DNA from: Acholoe squamosa
Lineage: Eukaryota; Annelida; Polychaeta; Phyllodocida; Polynoidae
Length of the DNA: 64,000 bases
Direction of reading: 5' to 3'
Assembly: GCA_949317995.1 (NCBI GenBank)
Contig: OX439043.1
Coordinates: 60,529,339-60,593,338 of the forward strand
Shown: piece by piece, positions 53,813 to 63,739 of the stretch
How the letters are laid out: each line of letters opens with the position of its first letter
Position numbering within the stretch: position 1 is the stretch's first letter
Made by a program: the position numbers and the translations under genes
Notes under the pieces: model-generated
Seen by the model: the letters and a program-made list of their open reading frames with translations, nothing else
What the model was told of the DNA's origin: nothing
Database searches by the model: none

Positions 53813-54487
53813 CAGTAAAACTTGGTTACAATTAGTTACCTGGGACATGAACAATTGACTCGTTGTAATGAAGTTCTCGTTGTAATGGAGTTATGGATGT
53901 TGGGGGCTCAAAAGGTTTGAGAGGGGGTCGGAGGGGTCGGGAGTGTCCCAACAATTTCCAGGCTGCACCAGGGATGCCACTCACTGATCAATGAAAATTC
54001 GGAAAACATCTTAATTTTCTGGCCTCTCTATAGGAAGTGCCTACAGAAAATAATCTAAGAATTCAGAATCAGAATGTCTGCTGCACACAATGATCCAGGG
54101 TCTTTCAAAAAGTGTGTCAGGGGGTACGGGGGTCGGGGGCGTCCAAACACCTCCCCCAGCTTGCTCATCACTACATTTAGAAGCTCAAAAGGTGTGATGG
54201 GGTAGAGGGGTCAGGGGCATCCAAAAACCTCCCTGGGCCACACACAGCAACCTAGAGCTGCTCAGAAGGTGAGAGAGGGAGGAGGAGGGGTCGGGGCATC
54301 CCAACACATCTACAGGCCCAACATCTACTAGACCTGCTCCTTCTAACCCAGTATAGATCTAATGATTCCTCTACCTAATGGAGTTTATTGACTATAGAAA
54401 TGTATGAGAAAATTAGGGGCAACTCAAATATGCTCGTTATAAGCAAGTGCTTGTTATATCCATGCGCTTATTAGCCATGTTTTACTG
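53813..54487. mobile_element. pogo/Tigger-like MITE with internal minisatellite
   Basis: 675 bp from CAGTAAAACTTGG to CATGTTTTACTG, flanked by TA on both sides (53811-53812, 54488-54489). CAGT starts, TA target duplications and TTATAACGAG/CGTTGTAATG-type subterminal words fit pogo-like mariners. Inside are about four diverged 70-85 bp units (near 53905, 54105, 54171 and 54257) with GGGGTCGGGGGC(G/A)TCC. No transposase. Confidence 0.72.
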
Positions 54488-54708
54488 TAACTTACATATC
54501 ATACATTTTAAAAATGGTTCTGAAATTCTTCTTCTCTAAACGTTTAAAAAAATATTTAAAAAAAGAAGTTTATAAATTTCTGTGTATTTCTTTACCATAT
54601 TGTATCTGAAACATTCAAGAACATTACAATTACATGATTATCCTGGGACGCTGGGAGTAATATATTTTTCATTGAAAGTGATGGACGAACCTCTAGCACT
54701 GTAACAAC

Positions 54709-54838
54709 CCCTTGTAGGATGCCCTAATTGAGTTACATAACAGTATATATGTGTATAAATGTACATTTGCTCTTGTGGGGTCCTGGCAGAGGTCATAGGT
54801 CAAGGTTATCCATGACCCCACAAAGGGATCCTACAAGG
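54709..54838. repeat. Nested inverted repeat
   Basis: Outer arms CCTTGTAGGAT / ATCCTACAAGG and inner arms TTGTGGGGTC / GACCCCACAA; likely a small hairpin element. The rest of 54490-55000 has no supported feature. Confidence 0.5.
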
Positions 54839-55000
54839 TTGAAAAATTAACTGCATGATTTGAAAAAAATAAATTTATTTATTGAATCTGTAAATTCAAG
54901 GCTATTCAAATATGTTAATATTTCCTGTGTAAGTTTGCTAATACTATTGGATCCCACATCCCTGGGTCAGGATGGAGACCCCGAAACCCAGGTTTAATCG

Positions 55001-55002
<2 letters not shown>

Positions 55003-55055
<53 letters not shown>
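55003..55055. repeat. (TA)n microsatellite
   Basis: Uninterrupted TA repeat directly at the 3' end of the DIRS/Ngaro copy E. Confidence 0.9.
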
Positions 55056-55057
<2 letters not shown>

Positions 55058-55128
55058 AAATGTGGAATAAGGAGAAGACAATGTGTTTGGTGAGAACTTA
55101 CTTTGTCAATATCAATTCTATACATGCC
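55056..55128 (-). repeat. B2 repeat of copy E
   Basis: 73 bp, near-identical to 55521-55593. Between B2 and A2 lies a short tandem repeat (ATAAGACAATAAATATCACA twice). Confidence 0.75.
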
Positions 55129-55238
55129 TTTATTTATAAGACAATAAATATCACATATCACAAATATAATACAATAACTATAAGACAATAAATATCACAT
55201 ATATATATCACAAATATAATTCAATAATACAAGAATTT

Positions 55239-55446
55239 AAAGTTTAAAATTTTCCAGCACCACCCAAGTGGGTGGTGTGTGCTGCTCGAGTATATGAAGC
55301 CAATTCACCGTTAGTTCAACTGTTGGGGCTTATATACTGGAGGAAATGTTATGATGACATCATAGATATCCGTGCGCCCTGGAGGAAAGTAGTACCTTCG
55401 CATCACACATTAATTATATAAATATTCATGGTAGTATATAGTTCCA
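55239..55446 (-). repeat. A2 repeat of copy E
   Basis: About 208 bp; minus strand starts TGGAACTATATAC and ends AATTTTAAACTTT; same orientation as A1 at 60833-61037. Confidence 0.8.
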
Positions 55447-55520
55447 TAAGTTAGTGTATTGCTCGAGTGTACCGTAACATAATAAATGGTATTTTACCGT
55501 TGATAATAAATTACGTATTA

Positions 55521-55593
55521 ATAAATGTGGAATAAGGAGAAGACAATGTGTATGGTGAGAACTGACTTTGTCAATATCAATTCTATACATGCC
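55521..55593 (-). repeat. B1 repeat of copy E
   Basis: 73 bp, near-identical to 55056-55128. Confidence 0.75.
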
Positions 55594-55659
55594 AACCATC
55601 CGCCAAACACAATGTAAAAACATTCGACATTAAATCATTACATGCAAAGCTAACAAACT

Positions 55660-56460
55660 GTCCGTTGACTCATGTAAATAATTATATATCACATTAGATT
55701 TCCAATTGGCTCATCTCATAATATCCTGAACACTCAGACCTGCTTTTTTTTAAATAATGTTGCACCACCATGCCTAAGAGAATAAGTTGAAACCCTCTGG
55801 GATATACCACACTGTATTGCAATAGATTTTAACCTCGTATTCACTTAGTGATACTGCAACGGTCTGGCATCGATGGAGAACAGAAACTTGCTGTACACTT
55901 TTTGATATACCTAGCTGGACATAAGTCTGAACTATCATCCCTCTTGAGGTACACTACATAAGAATCCTTACCAAACTGGTCTGTTTTAGATGAGTTCACT
56001 TTAACTTCTATACAATCCGTTGAAACCTTAACATTTTTACGCAAAAAATTTTAAGTAGATTGAACCACATGTCCTATCCTTAACACACCATGGTAACATA
56101 ACAATATCGCAGACCAAAATACTTCATCTTCAATGGATTCCAAATTAAGACTAGACTTTATTTCAAACATGTCACTAGGACTCAAAGGGTAGGTTGTACT
56201 ACCAGACCCTTCACACACTCTCTCTATACCATCAAGAGTCTTCTTCACCACAAAGCTATTACTATAGTCCACATAACCTTTTAATTTTTGGTAATACCAT
56301 ACAGCAGACAACTAATTCCTGACTGAAATAGGTTTCATCTTGTCAGACAAATACACACAATATAACAAAGCTTGAGAAGGAGAACAAGGAAGAGGGGTAA
56401 AATTAATTTTTTTACAAAATTTCCTATACCTTTTACGAGTAGCTACAGCCACACCCCTAT
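55660..56460 (-). pseudogene. Tyrosine recombinase pseudogene, copy E
   Basis: The N-terminal helical region shows ATRKRYRKFCKKINFTPLP (about 56450-56390), then after a stop the core with YYQKLKGYV, LCYHGVLRIGHV (first catalytic Arg), SKTDQFGKD (the beta-strand Lys region) and, beyond a frame break near 55845, TYSLRHGGATLF with the second Arg, where the usual His of HxxR reads Tyr, and NWKSNVIYNYL with the nucleophilic Tyr near 55690. In a live element this enzyme inserts the circular DNA copy. Stops and a TGA in place of Trp make it inactive. Confidence 0.75.
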
Positions 56461-56461
56461 A

Positions 56462-57047
56462 TTATAGAATTTTTTCCTTCTCCTCTCCAACTCCCTCAGA
56501 TCTGCAATCATAATAACACATGTTATATTCAGTCAAAACCTTTCTACATTTTTTAAGGACACCTTTGTAATTTAACCTAGACAAATGGTCAGCTAAAATA
56601 TTGTCCTCCGATTTAATATATGTGGAGTATATTTCAATATTATGAATGAAACATAACCAAAATATCTCACATAACCATTCCATGCACAACTTATTCTTGG
56701 ACCTACCGGTATTCAACATAGCCAAGACTTGCATGTTATCTGTGATACAATGAACTCTGGTATTACTAAAGATTTTTAACCAGCGCTTCAAACCCATCAT
56801 GACAGTGTATAACTCATATACAATAATATTCCTGTGATGAATCTTGAGAAAAATGACCACAAACATCCTGCATCGGATCCATATCATTCCAGGTGCCATA
56901 TAAATAATCTTCACCGAACCAAGCCCCAAACCATTGTATTGAGGAATCTGAATACATAGGTGTACACTCATTGTCATTAAGGATAATGTCCCTACAATTG
57001 AACACTCTACAAAAGATCAAATATCCTTCTACCGAATGTTCTACCAC
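56462..57047 (-). pseudogene. RNase H domain, copy E
   Basis: Two overlapping frames give MYSDSSIQWFGAWF (first Asp), VYELYTVMMGLKRW (Glu), VHCITDNMQVLAML (second Asp) and SEDNILADHLSRL (last acidic site), the usual order for DIRS-type RNase H. It follows RT directly. A frame change near 56900 separates the first Asp from the rest. Confidence 0.78.
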
Positions 57048-57908
57048 CCCAAACCACTTGTGAGCAAAAAGACATTAGCCCACCAATTTTTTGTAGGTTT
57101 TTCTTTGAGACAAACTTCTTTCCCAAACACTCATCCAGCACTAGATTCATCTTGTCCAATTTTCTTTTGTGGTAAGGATAGTTCCATTTTTGTAGAATCT
57201 ATAGTTATACCCAAGAAAATACATGTTTGACTTGGTTCAGTTACTTTTTCTTTGGACACAATGAAACCCATTTACTCCATACATTAAATAAGAATAGTTC
57301 TTTTACGCAGACATTCATCTTCAGTCTTAGCAATGATAATAAAATCATCTAAATAATTAACTATCCTATCAAGTCTGGCTACAATAGTTAAAAAATCCTA
57401 TTCTATTAAATATATACGGAGCACACTTTAACCCAAAGGTTAAGCGATTACTCTCAAAGAACTTGTCTCCATCACCAAAATTCCACCTGAAACCTTGATA
57501 ACCAACATGTGGACCATACACACTGATACTCCTATATAAGCAGATTTCAAATCTACAATGCTCATATAGTCATACCTGTCTAACTGTCGTATTTATGGAA
57601 TTATATGAGAAACTTTTAGATGTTGTATTCATGTAGTTATTAATAGAAATATCTGCTGGCATACTACAATCAGTGATAGGTCTTAATTTACTGTTAGATA
57701 TCTCTACACCACCCAAGGAGTGAATACACTTTATAGGCAGTTTCAATTATTAACCCCTGGGACAACTCGTCCAGAATGGTACCACACATTTCGTTATAGA
57801 ATCTACCTTCTAAAATTGACTTGTAATTTTTACAATCATAGCTTGTATCACATGCTGGATCAACTATTTTAAATCCCTCAGTGATATCCACACCATAGAA
57901 AATCCGAT

Positions 57909-57920
57909 TCTATCTGGTTT
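57909..57920. repeat. 12-bp target duplication of the Penelope-like insertion, left
   Basis: TCTATCTGGTTT, repeated at 59384-59395. Confidence 0.85.
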
Positions 57921-59383
57921 AGCAAGCTGATACGGGGTAGGTGTGAATAGATTCGCAGTTACCGCTGGAATGGCACTTTTTTGAAAAAGTGCCTGTCATG
58001 TGACCACTGTTGACCAATCACAGCATGGTTGTGTTGCTATGATGTGTAAATGGAGGACTGGTTGCTATGGTAGCAAGTACCGGCTCCTCTGATTGGTTCC
58101 TGTATCCCTGGGGATTAATTAGAGGAACTGGGCGGTTTCACCTTAGGGGATCCTCAGACTGCTTTGAAATAAAAATTATTCATGCATTCTAGACAGGTCT
58201 AAAATGTTTGAATTAATTTTGGCGGTACCCTCAGTATTGGACAAAGGGAATGATTGATATTATAGTCAAGATGGTGTGATCTTGGGGATAATAAAAATCA
58301 ATAATTAATTTAATTTCTGGCTCATGGTGGGATGAGTCTAAAATTATATAATTATTAGAATAAAAATATATCTGGATATATTTTGTGCTATTTTTGCTGT
58401 GGGCCAGTCAAAATAGTTTTAAGTAGGTGGTCTTGTTGGTGACACTGGAAGGTGTGTTACCGTTGAATGACAGGTGGGGTAATTATTGGTAAATTTCCCC
58501 AACTATAAGAAATAAGAGACTGTTTGTTGTGTGAGAGAAACTCCTCCTGGGAGATTGGTTAACTCTACGTGGCAATCACTCACTCTACAAACAGATGGTG
58601 TCATCTAATGGATGCCAGGGTCGCTTACGTTAATGCCTCCCGGGGCATTTGTGTGTAAACGTTGGATCCAATTGTATTCTATAAGATCCCTGAGTTTTTT
58701 GGCCTTCAGGGACTTAGGGTGGGCATGGATAAAGTCTATGACATGGATGGTCAGGTCCTTGTGTTTGTCATCTTTACCTCTATTAGAGCAGGAATTCATG
58801 TGGCGCGCTACCTCACTTTTGGAAAATTCCTTTCTGCTAATTTTGCCATAATGGTCAGAAAATCGTGTTTTGATGGCATTTTCTGTCTGGCCGACATATT
58901 GGATGCCACACAATTTACAGGTGATGCAGTAAATAAGGTTGGTGCTGGAGCAGCACACATTGTGTTTACTGGTATAGGTCCGGCCTGTGACAGAACATGT
59001 GATCCTGCCACTCCTATCTATCTGTGGACAATATCTGCATTTCGGCCAGGATAGACACCTGTTTGAATTGGGCTTGGGGATGAGGGGTCCTTCAGGCCTC
59101 AATTTGGCATGGACCAAAAGGTCACGGAGACTTTTTGGTCTTCTATAGGACATCTTCAGTCCCTGACCATGAATTTGCCTGGTGCTGCATGATTGACCAA
59201 GTAAATCCCAGTTCCTTGTGGCTAATTTATGGATTTCATTAAACCCTGGGTTAAATGTGGTGACTAAGTAGTTACCCACATCTGGGTCTAGGGTTTTCTC
59301 TGGTTTCGGCACTAGTAGAGATTTTCTGTCACATTGACAGGCTCGATGGAAGCTCTCTGCTATAAAAGCCGCTGGGTATCCTA
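57921..59383 (-). mobile_element. Penelope-like element fragment inserted in copy E
   Basis: 1463 bp between two copies of TCTATCTGGTTT (57909-57920 and 59384-59395), a 12-bp target duplication within the RT sequence. It carries the C-terminal half of a Penelope-type protein on the minus strand and about 680 bp of downstream sequence. The RT part is missing (5' truncation). A near-perfect hairpin GGCACTTTTTTGAAAAAGTGCC lies at 57971-57992. Confidence 0.85.
58605..59312 (-). CDS. Penelope-like protein C-terminus with GIY-YIG endonuclease
   Basis: 235 open codons. The first part has YRRPKSLRDLLVHAKL, the linker typical of Penelope proteins after RT. Then a Cys-rich stretch (CPKCRYC-like, CSSTNLIYCITCKLC) leads into the GIY-YIG nuclease: IYCITCKLCGIQYVGQT, IKTRFSDH and a C-terminal LIEYNWIQRLHT. 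In this family the nuclease nicks the target for primed reverse transcription. The upstream RT is absent, so this is a 5'-truncated copy, but the remaining frame has no stop, pointing to recent insertion. Confidence 0.85.
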   Translation of the reverse strand: MPKPEKTLDPDVGNYLVTTFNPGFNEIHKLATRNWDLLGQSCSTRQIHGQGLKMSYRRPKSLRDLLVHAKLRPEGPLIPKPNSNRCLSWPKCRYCPQIDRSGRITCSVTGRTYTSKHNVCCSSTNLIYCITCKLCGIQYVGQTENAIKTRFSDHYGKISRKEFSKSEVARHMNSCSNRGKDDKHKDLTIHVIDFIHAHPKSLKAKKLRDLIEYNWIQRLHTNAPGGINVSDPGIH

Positions 59384-59395
59384 TCTATCTGGTTT
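59384..59395. repeat. 12-bp target duplication of the Penelope-like insertion, right
   Basis: TCTATCTGGTTT, repeated at 57909-57920. Confidence 0.85.
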
Positions 59396-59743
59396 ATATT
59401 AATAAGGTCTGACTGCCTAAGGGAACTTGCCACTCTGCAAGGTAAAATTTGAGCTTTTCGACCATAAATAAAATGCTCAAACTTATATACACCATTTACA
59501 CAACTGTCATACACCCTGATGCTAGGTCTATTTACACACTCCACTGTAAACAGTGGATCAACCTCGCCCTGAACTGGGCTACTATGGGTTATAAAAAGAT
59601 TCTTGTTACTATCACAAGACCCAGAATTATCATTATTATTATTCTTACCCAAAATGATTGAAACGGGGGGCTGAGGAGGATCTACCACACATATTACATT
59701 AAAATCAGGCATCAAATTTTCAAATTCTAACATAGGACCCTAC

Positions 59744-60792
59744 CTAAGTACAAAATCCTAATCTCTTATTCTTCTGACACTTGTCTTTACCATGGTTAGA
59801 CAGTCCACATACCTCACAAATGTGACAATATCTACACGGATCCTCCCAGCAACCCTCAGCCCTATTGAAAGCATAACAAGTATGGGTCGACTGTTTCGAC
59901 TTGAACCTTTTAGGCTTGGTTAAACTAGTTTTTTTGAGCCTGTACTGTCCCATCATAAGACAAATGCCTTAAGATATCCTCACCCCTAACATCACTAAAA
60001 GCTTCTACTCCATCAGAGTTTGCTCTAGTCTTTACAGAAGAATCATATGCTACTAATGCCTTGAGGGTGTATATTTTCGTAGACGATTTCTCTACCAATA
60101 CTTCTATATGTTTTACCACAGCGAAAACATCTTCTTCCTCCTCAATGAGCTGTTTCATCATTCTAACATTTAGGAGTAACAATTTCTCGATGCTATCAAG
60201 TTTCTCACCCTTTTTCAAGATATTCTTCTGGTCAAACATACCTCTATCCTTACGACTATGTCAATGACTTGCTCTAGAGGTAGTTGAATCCATAGAAGTC
60301 GTTCCTAATCCATGGTAAGAAGTGGATTTGGAACGACTCGACAAGCTTGATCCAACATGGCGGCACGTCCTTTGGTTGCTATGCAGCCCGCAGTAACTAG
60401 GTGACCTCTGCCTACCACGCCCCCTTCGCTTGGATACAGCGTCAATGGAAGATTGTTGGTAAACATCGCCACGTGCATGGTCCCTCTTCAACTCGCTGCT
60501 CGCCAATGTCCTAGCCCCTTGGTTAAGAACCTGCCTCTCCAATAGACCCTTAATATCAGCTAGCTGCTGCTCTATAGAGGTCCTCCAGGTCCAATATGTT
60601 CTGGTCAACGGCTGAATCCAACAAATCCTCAGTAGCTTTGGAGGTAGGTGGCTCCAGTCCAACCATAGTAGCATTCACACCGCTCCTAGAATTGGCTTTA
60701 TTTTTCCTAGAATTGGCTTTATTTTTCCCCTTCTTAGGCGATTTCTTGGTCTTGGATTTGGATCCACTACCAGATGTCCCTTTCCTACCCAT
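59744..60792 (-). pseudogene. Gag, copy E
   Basis: It starts MGRKGTSGSGSKSKTKK at 60792. After a frame change near 60560 come QQLADIKGLLERQ and an Arg/Ser-rich stretch, a stop near 60262, then MFDQKNILKKGEKLDSIEK with the central domain (60239-59925), and after another shift the Cys-rich end: C-x8-C-x4-C-x3-H followed by CX2CX4HX4C (CEVCGLSNHGKDKC). The paired CCCH and CCHC fingers match copy F. Nucleic-acid-binding structural protein; broken here. Confidence 0.75.
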
Positions 60793-60832
60793 ACTGTAGG
60801 TATAGACACTGTATTAACTTGATTAAACCGAA

Positions 60833-61034
60833 AAAGTTTAAAATTTTCCAGCACCACCCAGCGTGGTGTGTGCCGTTTGAGTATATGAAGCCAATTGACC
60901 ATTAGTTCAACTGTTGGGGCTTATATATCGGAGGAAATGTAATGATGATGTCATAGATATCCATGCGCCTTGGTGGAAAGTAGTACCTTCGCAACACACA
61001 TTAATTATATAAATATACATGGTAGTATGTAGTT

Positions 61035-61037
<3 letters not shown>
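60833..61037 (-). repeat. A1 repeat (5' end) of copy E
   Basis: About 205 bp, close to A2 at 55239-55446 and the inverse of the A1 of copy F. Minus strand begins TGGAACTACATACTACCATG. Confidence 0.8.

Positions 61038-61076
<39 letters not shown>
61038..61076. repeat. (TA)n between two head-to-head elements
   Basis: A short TA run separating the 5' ends of copies E and F. Confidence 0.9.
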
Positions 61077-61078
<2 letters not shown>

Positions 61079-61290
61079 GACTATATACACCCGTGTATAT
61101 ATATATAATTAATATGTGCAGCGGGTGGTACTACTTTCTCCTCCAGGGCGTGCATTGGTATGTGTGACGTCATGGAAAACAATTAGCGCCTATATAAGCT
61201 GCGGGATCCAAATTAACCGTCAGTTGGCGTATATCCTTCGAGCGGCACACACCACGCTGGGTGGGGCCGGAAATTTTAACTGTTATTCTT
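61077..61290 (+). repeat. A1 repeat (5' end) of copy F
   Basis: Starts TGGGACTATATACACC and includes GGCACACACCACGCTGGGTG, the inverse of the copy E end. A TATATAAGC near 61191 could be its promoter. Confidence 0.75.
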
Positions 61291-61326
61291 TGTTTTTTCG
61301 TATACTACGGTATATTACCCTGCAAT

Positions 61327-62317
61327 ATGGGTAGAAAATCAACGGGTGGGGCTACTGCCAAGCCTGGTACTAAGAAAATACCAAAGAATACGAGGAATAA
61401 GGCCAACTCTAGGACTTCGAGCAGCTCTGATCCAAATATGGTTGACCCGGTGTCACCTATTCCAAAAGCTTCAGGAGTAAATTTGGGTTTAGCTGCTGAC
61501 CAGACGTTCATCAATCTGGAGGAAAGGACTACGGTAATGGAAGACCAGCTTGCTGATATCAAAGATCTTCTTGAGACCATAGCGGCTAAACAGAACAATC
61601 CGGTAGAAGGGGCATGTCGAGCGGACTCACGTGGTGGTGTTTTGACGCAGGATTCTAAAGGCGCTGTAACCAAGCAACGGGGGAGACGTAGGCAGCGCTC
61701 GCCTAGTGACCGGGAAAGCCATGACAACAGGAATCCAAGATGGCGACGGGACCGTTCACCTTCGTGGGATTCGGATAAAGATTCGTCTTTTTCAAGGAGT
61801 TCTTCTACGGATACTACCCATTCTACACGGAAAAGACATCGGGGTGAGTTCGAATTATCTAGAGAAAAATTCCAAAATTGATTGTATTGAACGATTAATG
61901 CTGGTAAATGTACGTCTTGCAAAAGACAAGTATGAGGAGGGCGAGGATATTTTTCATTTGCTTGGCCACCTTGAAATGTTAGTCGAAAAGTCGAGTACAA
62001 GGATCTATACGGTGTCAGCTTTATCTAAGTATGATAAGTCTGTGAAGGATAGGGCAAACAAGAACGGGTTGAAAGCATTCGATAGTGTAGACAACTCTGA
62101 TATCCTTAGATATTTATCTTACAACGGGACATTTCAGGCCCAGAAAGGACAGGTAGCAAAGCCCAAACCCTTCAAATCTAGGTCAGCTCGTACTTGTTTT
62201 GCTTTTAATAGAGCTGAGGGTTGTAGGGAGGACCCCTGTAAATACCGTCACGTTTGTGATGTATGTGGTTCCCCTAGCCATGGCAAGGATAAATGCCAAA
62301 AGAACAAAAAGGATTAG
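61327..62317 (+). pseudogene. Gag, copy F, one frameshift
   Basis: ATG 61327 begins MGRKSTGGATAKPGTKK, in good agreement with copy E. The first frame continues through LADIKDLLETIAAKQ and an RS-rich tract to 61881. The second frame, entered near 61850, carries the central domain (IDCIERLMLVNVRLAKD, LGHLEMLVEKSSTRIY, DILRYLSYNGTFQAQKG) and the zinc-finger end CFAFNRAEGC-REDPC-KYRH plus CDVCGSPSHGKDKC, stopping at 62317. Fingers: C-x8-C-x4-C-x3-H and CX2CX4HX4C. Confidence 0.8.
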
Positions 62318-62362
62318 TGTGTAGCCCTTAGGCAGGGTCCTTCTTTAAAATCTGAAAATTTG

Positions 62363-63739
62363 ATGCCAGATTTTAATTTAGTATGTACGGTAGACCCTCC
62401 TAAGCCTCCCGTTTCTATCATTCCGGGTGATAATGTTAATAATGATAATGTAAATATTTATAATTCTTGTGAGCTATCAAAGAATTTATTTATTTCTCAT
62501 AGCTGCCCAGTACAGGGCAAGATTGAACCACTTTTTACGGTGGAATGTTTAAATAGGCCCAGCATCAGGGTCTATGACAGTTGTGTAAATGGGGTATGTA
62601 TGTGTGAGCATTTCATTTATGGTAGGAAGGCTCAGATACTCCCGTGTCGACTGGCTAGTTTTCTTAGGCAGTCAGATTTTATTAATATCAATCAGATTGA
62701 ATCTGATTTTCTATGGTGTGGTTTTACCGAGGGTTTCAAAAAAGTTGACCCAGGGTGTGATACAACATATGATTGTAAAAATTATAAGTCTATTTTAGAA
62801 GATAGATTTTATAACCAGATGTGTAGTATTATTGAGGAGGAGTTAGCTCAGGGCTTGGTTACAAAGTCAAATGTCAAACCCAGGTGTGTCCATTCTTTGG
62901 GCGGTGTGGAGAAGTCTAATGGTAAATTAAGACCTATCACTGACTGTAGTATGCCAGCAGATATTTCTATTAATAATTTTATGAGCACGACGTCCAAAAG
63001 CTTCTCTTATAACTCTATTAACACTGTTACGTGCCAACTTGATAGAAATGACTTTATGTGTGTGGTAGATTTGAAATCTGCCTATAGAAGTATTAATGTT
63101 TACGGTCAACATGTGGGCTATCAAGGTTTCAGGTGGAATTTTGGTAGTGGAGATGAGTTTTTTGAGAGTAACCGTTTGACATTTGGTCTGAAGTGTGCCC
63201 CATATATATTTAGTAGAATATCTGATTTTTTTACTATTATTGCAAAATTTTATGGTGTAGATAGGATAGTGAATTACCTGGATGATTTTATTGTCATAGC
63301 TCAGACTGAGGAGGATTGTTTAGGTAAAAGGAACACCCTAATCGAGTGTATGGAATATTTAGGTTTTGTTGTGTCGAGAGAGAAGGTTACTGAACCCAGC
63401 AGGGTGTGTACATTTCTAGGTATAACCATTGACTCTACGGCTATGGAGTTGTCTCTCCCAAAGAAAAAGTTACATAAAATGACCTCAGCTATAGACGAGT
63501 GTTTGGGTAAAAAATTCGTATCTAAAAAGACATTGCAGAAGATTGGTGGTTTGATGTCTTTCTGTTCCCAAGTAGTACGTGGTGGTAGAACCTTCAGCAG
63601 GAGATTGTTCGATCTTTGTGCAAAAGCCAGGAATAGAGGTGTTATCAAACTTAATGAGGAAACCCAAAATGACCTGTTATGGTGGAGGGATTTCTGTAGA
63701 GTTTTCAATTGTAAAAATATCATTTTGAATGATTTATAA
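62363..63739 (+). CDS. Reverse transcriptase of DIRS/Ngaro-type copy F
   Basis: 458 codons from ATG 62363 (MPDFNLVCTVDPPKPP), in the frame of the second gag part but separated by stops. Motifs: CVHSLGGVEKSNGKLRPITD (RT box 1-2 region), CVVDLKSAYRSINV (first catalytic Asp), LTFGLKCAPYIFSRI, NYLDDF with the catalytic YLDD at 63275-63286, LGFVVSREKV, FLGITIDS, and RGGRTFSRRL near the end, a segment typical of DIRS-like RT before RNase H. The stop at 63737 is caused by about four extra bases (TTAT) compared with copy E, so in this copy RT is cut off from RNase H. Confidence 0.9.
   Translation: MPDFNLVCTVDPPKPPVSIIPGDNVNNDNVNIYNSCELSKNLFISHSCPVQGKIEPLFTVECLNRPSIRVYDSCVNGVCMCEHFIYGRKAQILPCRLASFLRQSDFININQIESDFLWCGFTEGFKKVDPGCDTTYDCKNYKSILEDRFYNQMCSIIEEELAQGLVTKSNVKPRCVHSLGGVEKSNGKLRPITDCSMPADISINNFMSTTSKSFSYNSINTVTCQLDRNDFMCVVDLKSAYRSINVYGQHVGYQGFRWNFGSGDEFFESNRLTFGLKCAPYIFSRISDFFTIIAKFYGVDRIVNYLDDFIVIAQTEEDCLGKRNTLIECMEYLGFVVSREKVTEPSRVCTFLGITIDSTAMELSLPKKKLHKMTSAIDECLGKKFVSKKTLQKIGGLMSFCSQVVRGGRTFSRRLFDLCAKARNRGVIKLNEETQNDLLWWRDFCRVFNCKNIILNDL

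Larger units (their letters stand above)
57048..59733 (-). pseudogene. Reverse transcriptase, copy E, split by an insertion
   Basis: It starts with MPDFNVICVVDPPQPP (59710) and FIYGRKAQILPCRVAS, is broken at 59384 by the Penelope-like insertion, and resumes at 57920 with GFKIVDPACDTSYDCKNY. Further along are the LRPITDCSMP-type motif (about 57680), the region preceding FGLK, and NYLDDF near 57340. Several frame breaks. The intact comparator is 62363-63739 in copy F. Confidence 0.82.
55056..61037 (-). mobile_element. DIRS/Ngaro-type tyrosine-recombinase retrotransposon, copy E
   Basis: Minus-strand order: A1 repeat (61037-60833), gag, RT, RNase H, tyrosine recombinase, then B1 (55593-55521), A2 (55446-55239) and B2 (55128-55056). 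A1/A2 and B1/B2 are the same orientation and near-identical pairs, giving the split direct repeat layout known for Ngaro/PAT elements. No integrase or LTR. Coding parts have stops and frameshifts, and a Penelope-like insertion splits RT. Confidence 0.82.

Noticed and set aside
57921-58604. Hammerhead ribozyme in the Penelope-like insertion
   Set aside because: Such motifs are known in this group, but I found no CTGATGA...GAAA core on either strand.
61840-61862. Mini-intron explaining the gag frame break in copy F (GTGAGT...TCTAG)
   Set aside because: It would be only about 20 nt long, and copy E has an ordinary stop at the equivalent place; a frameshift is simpler.
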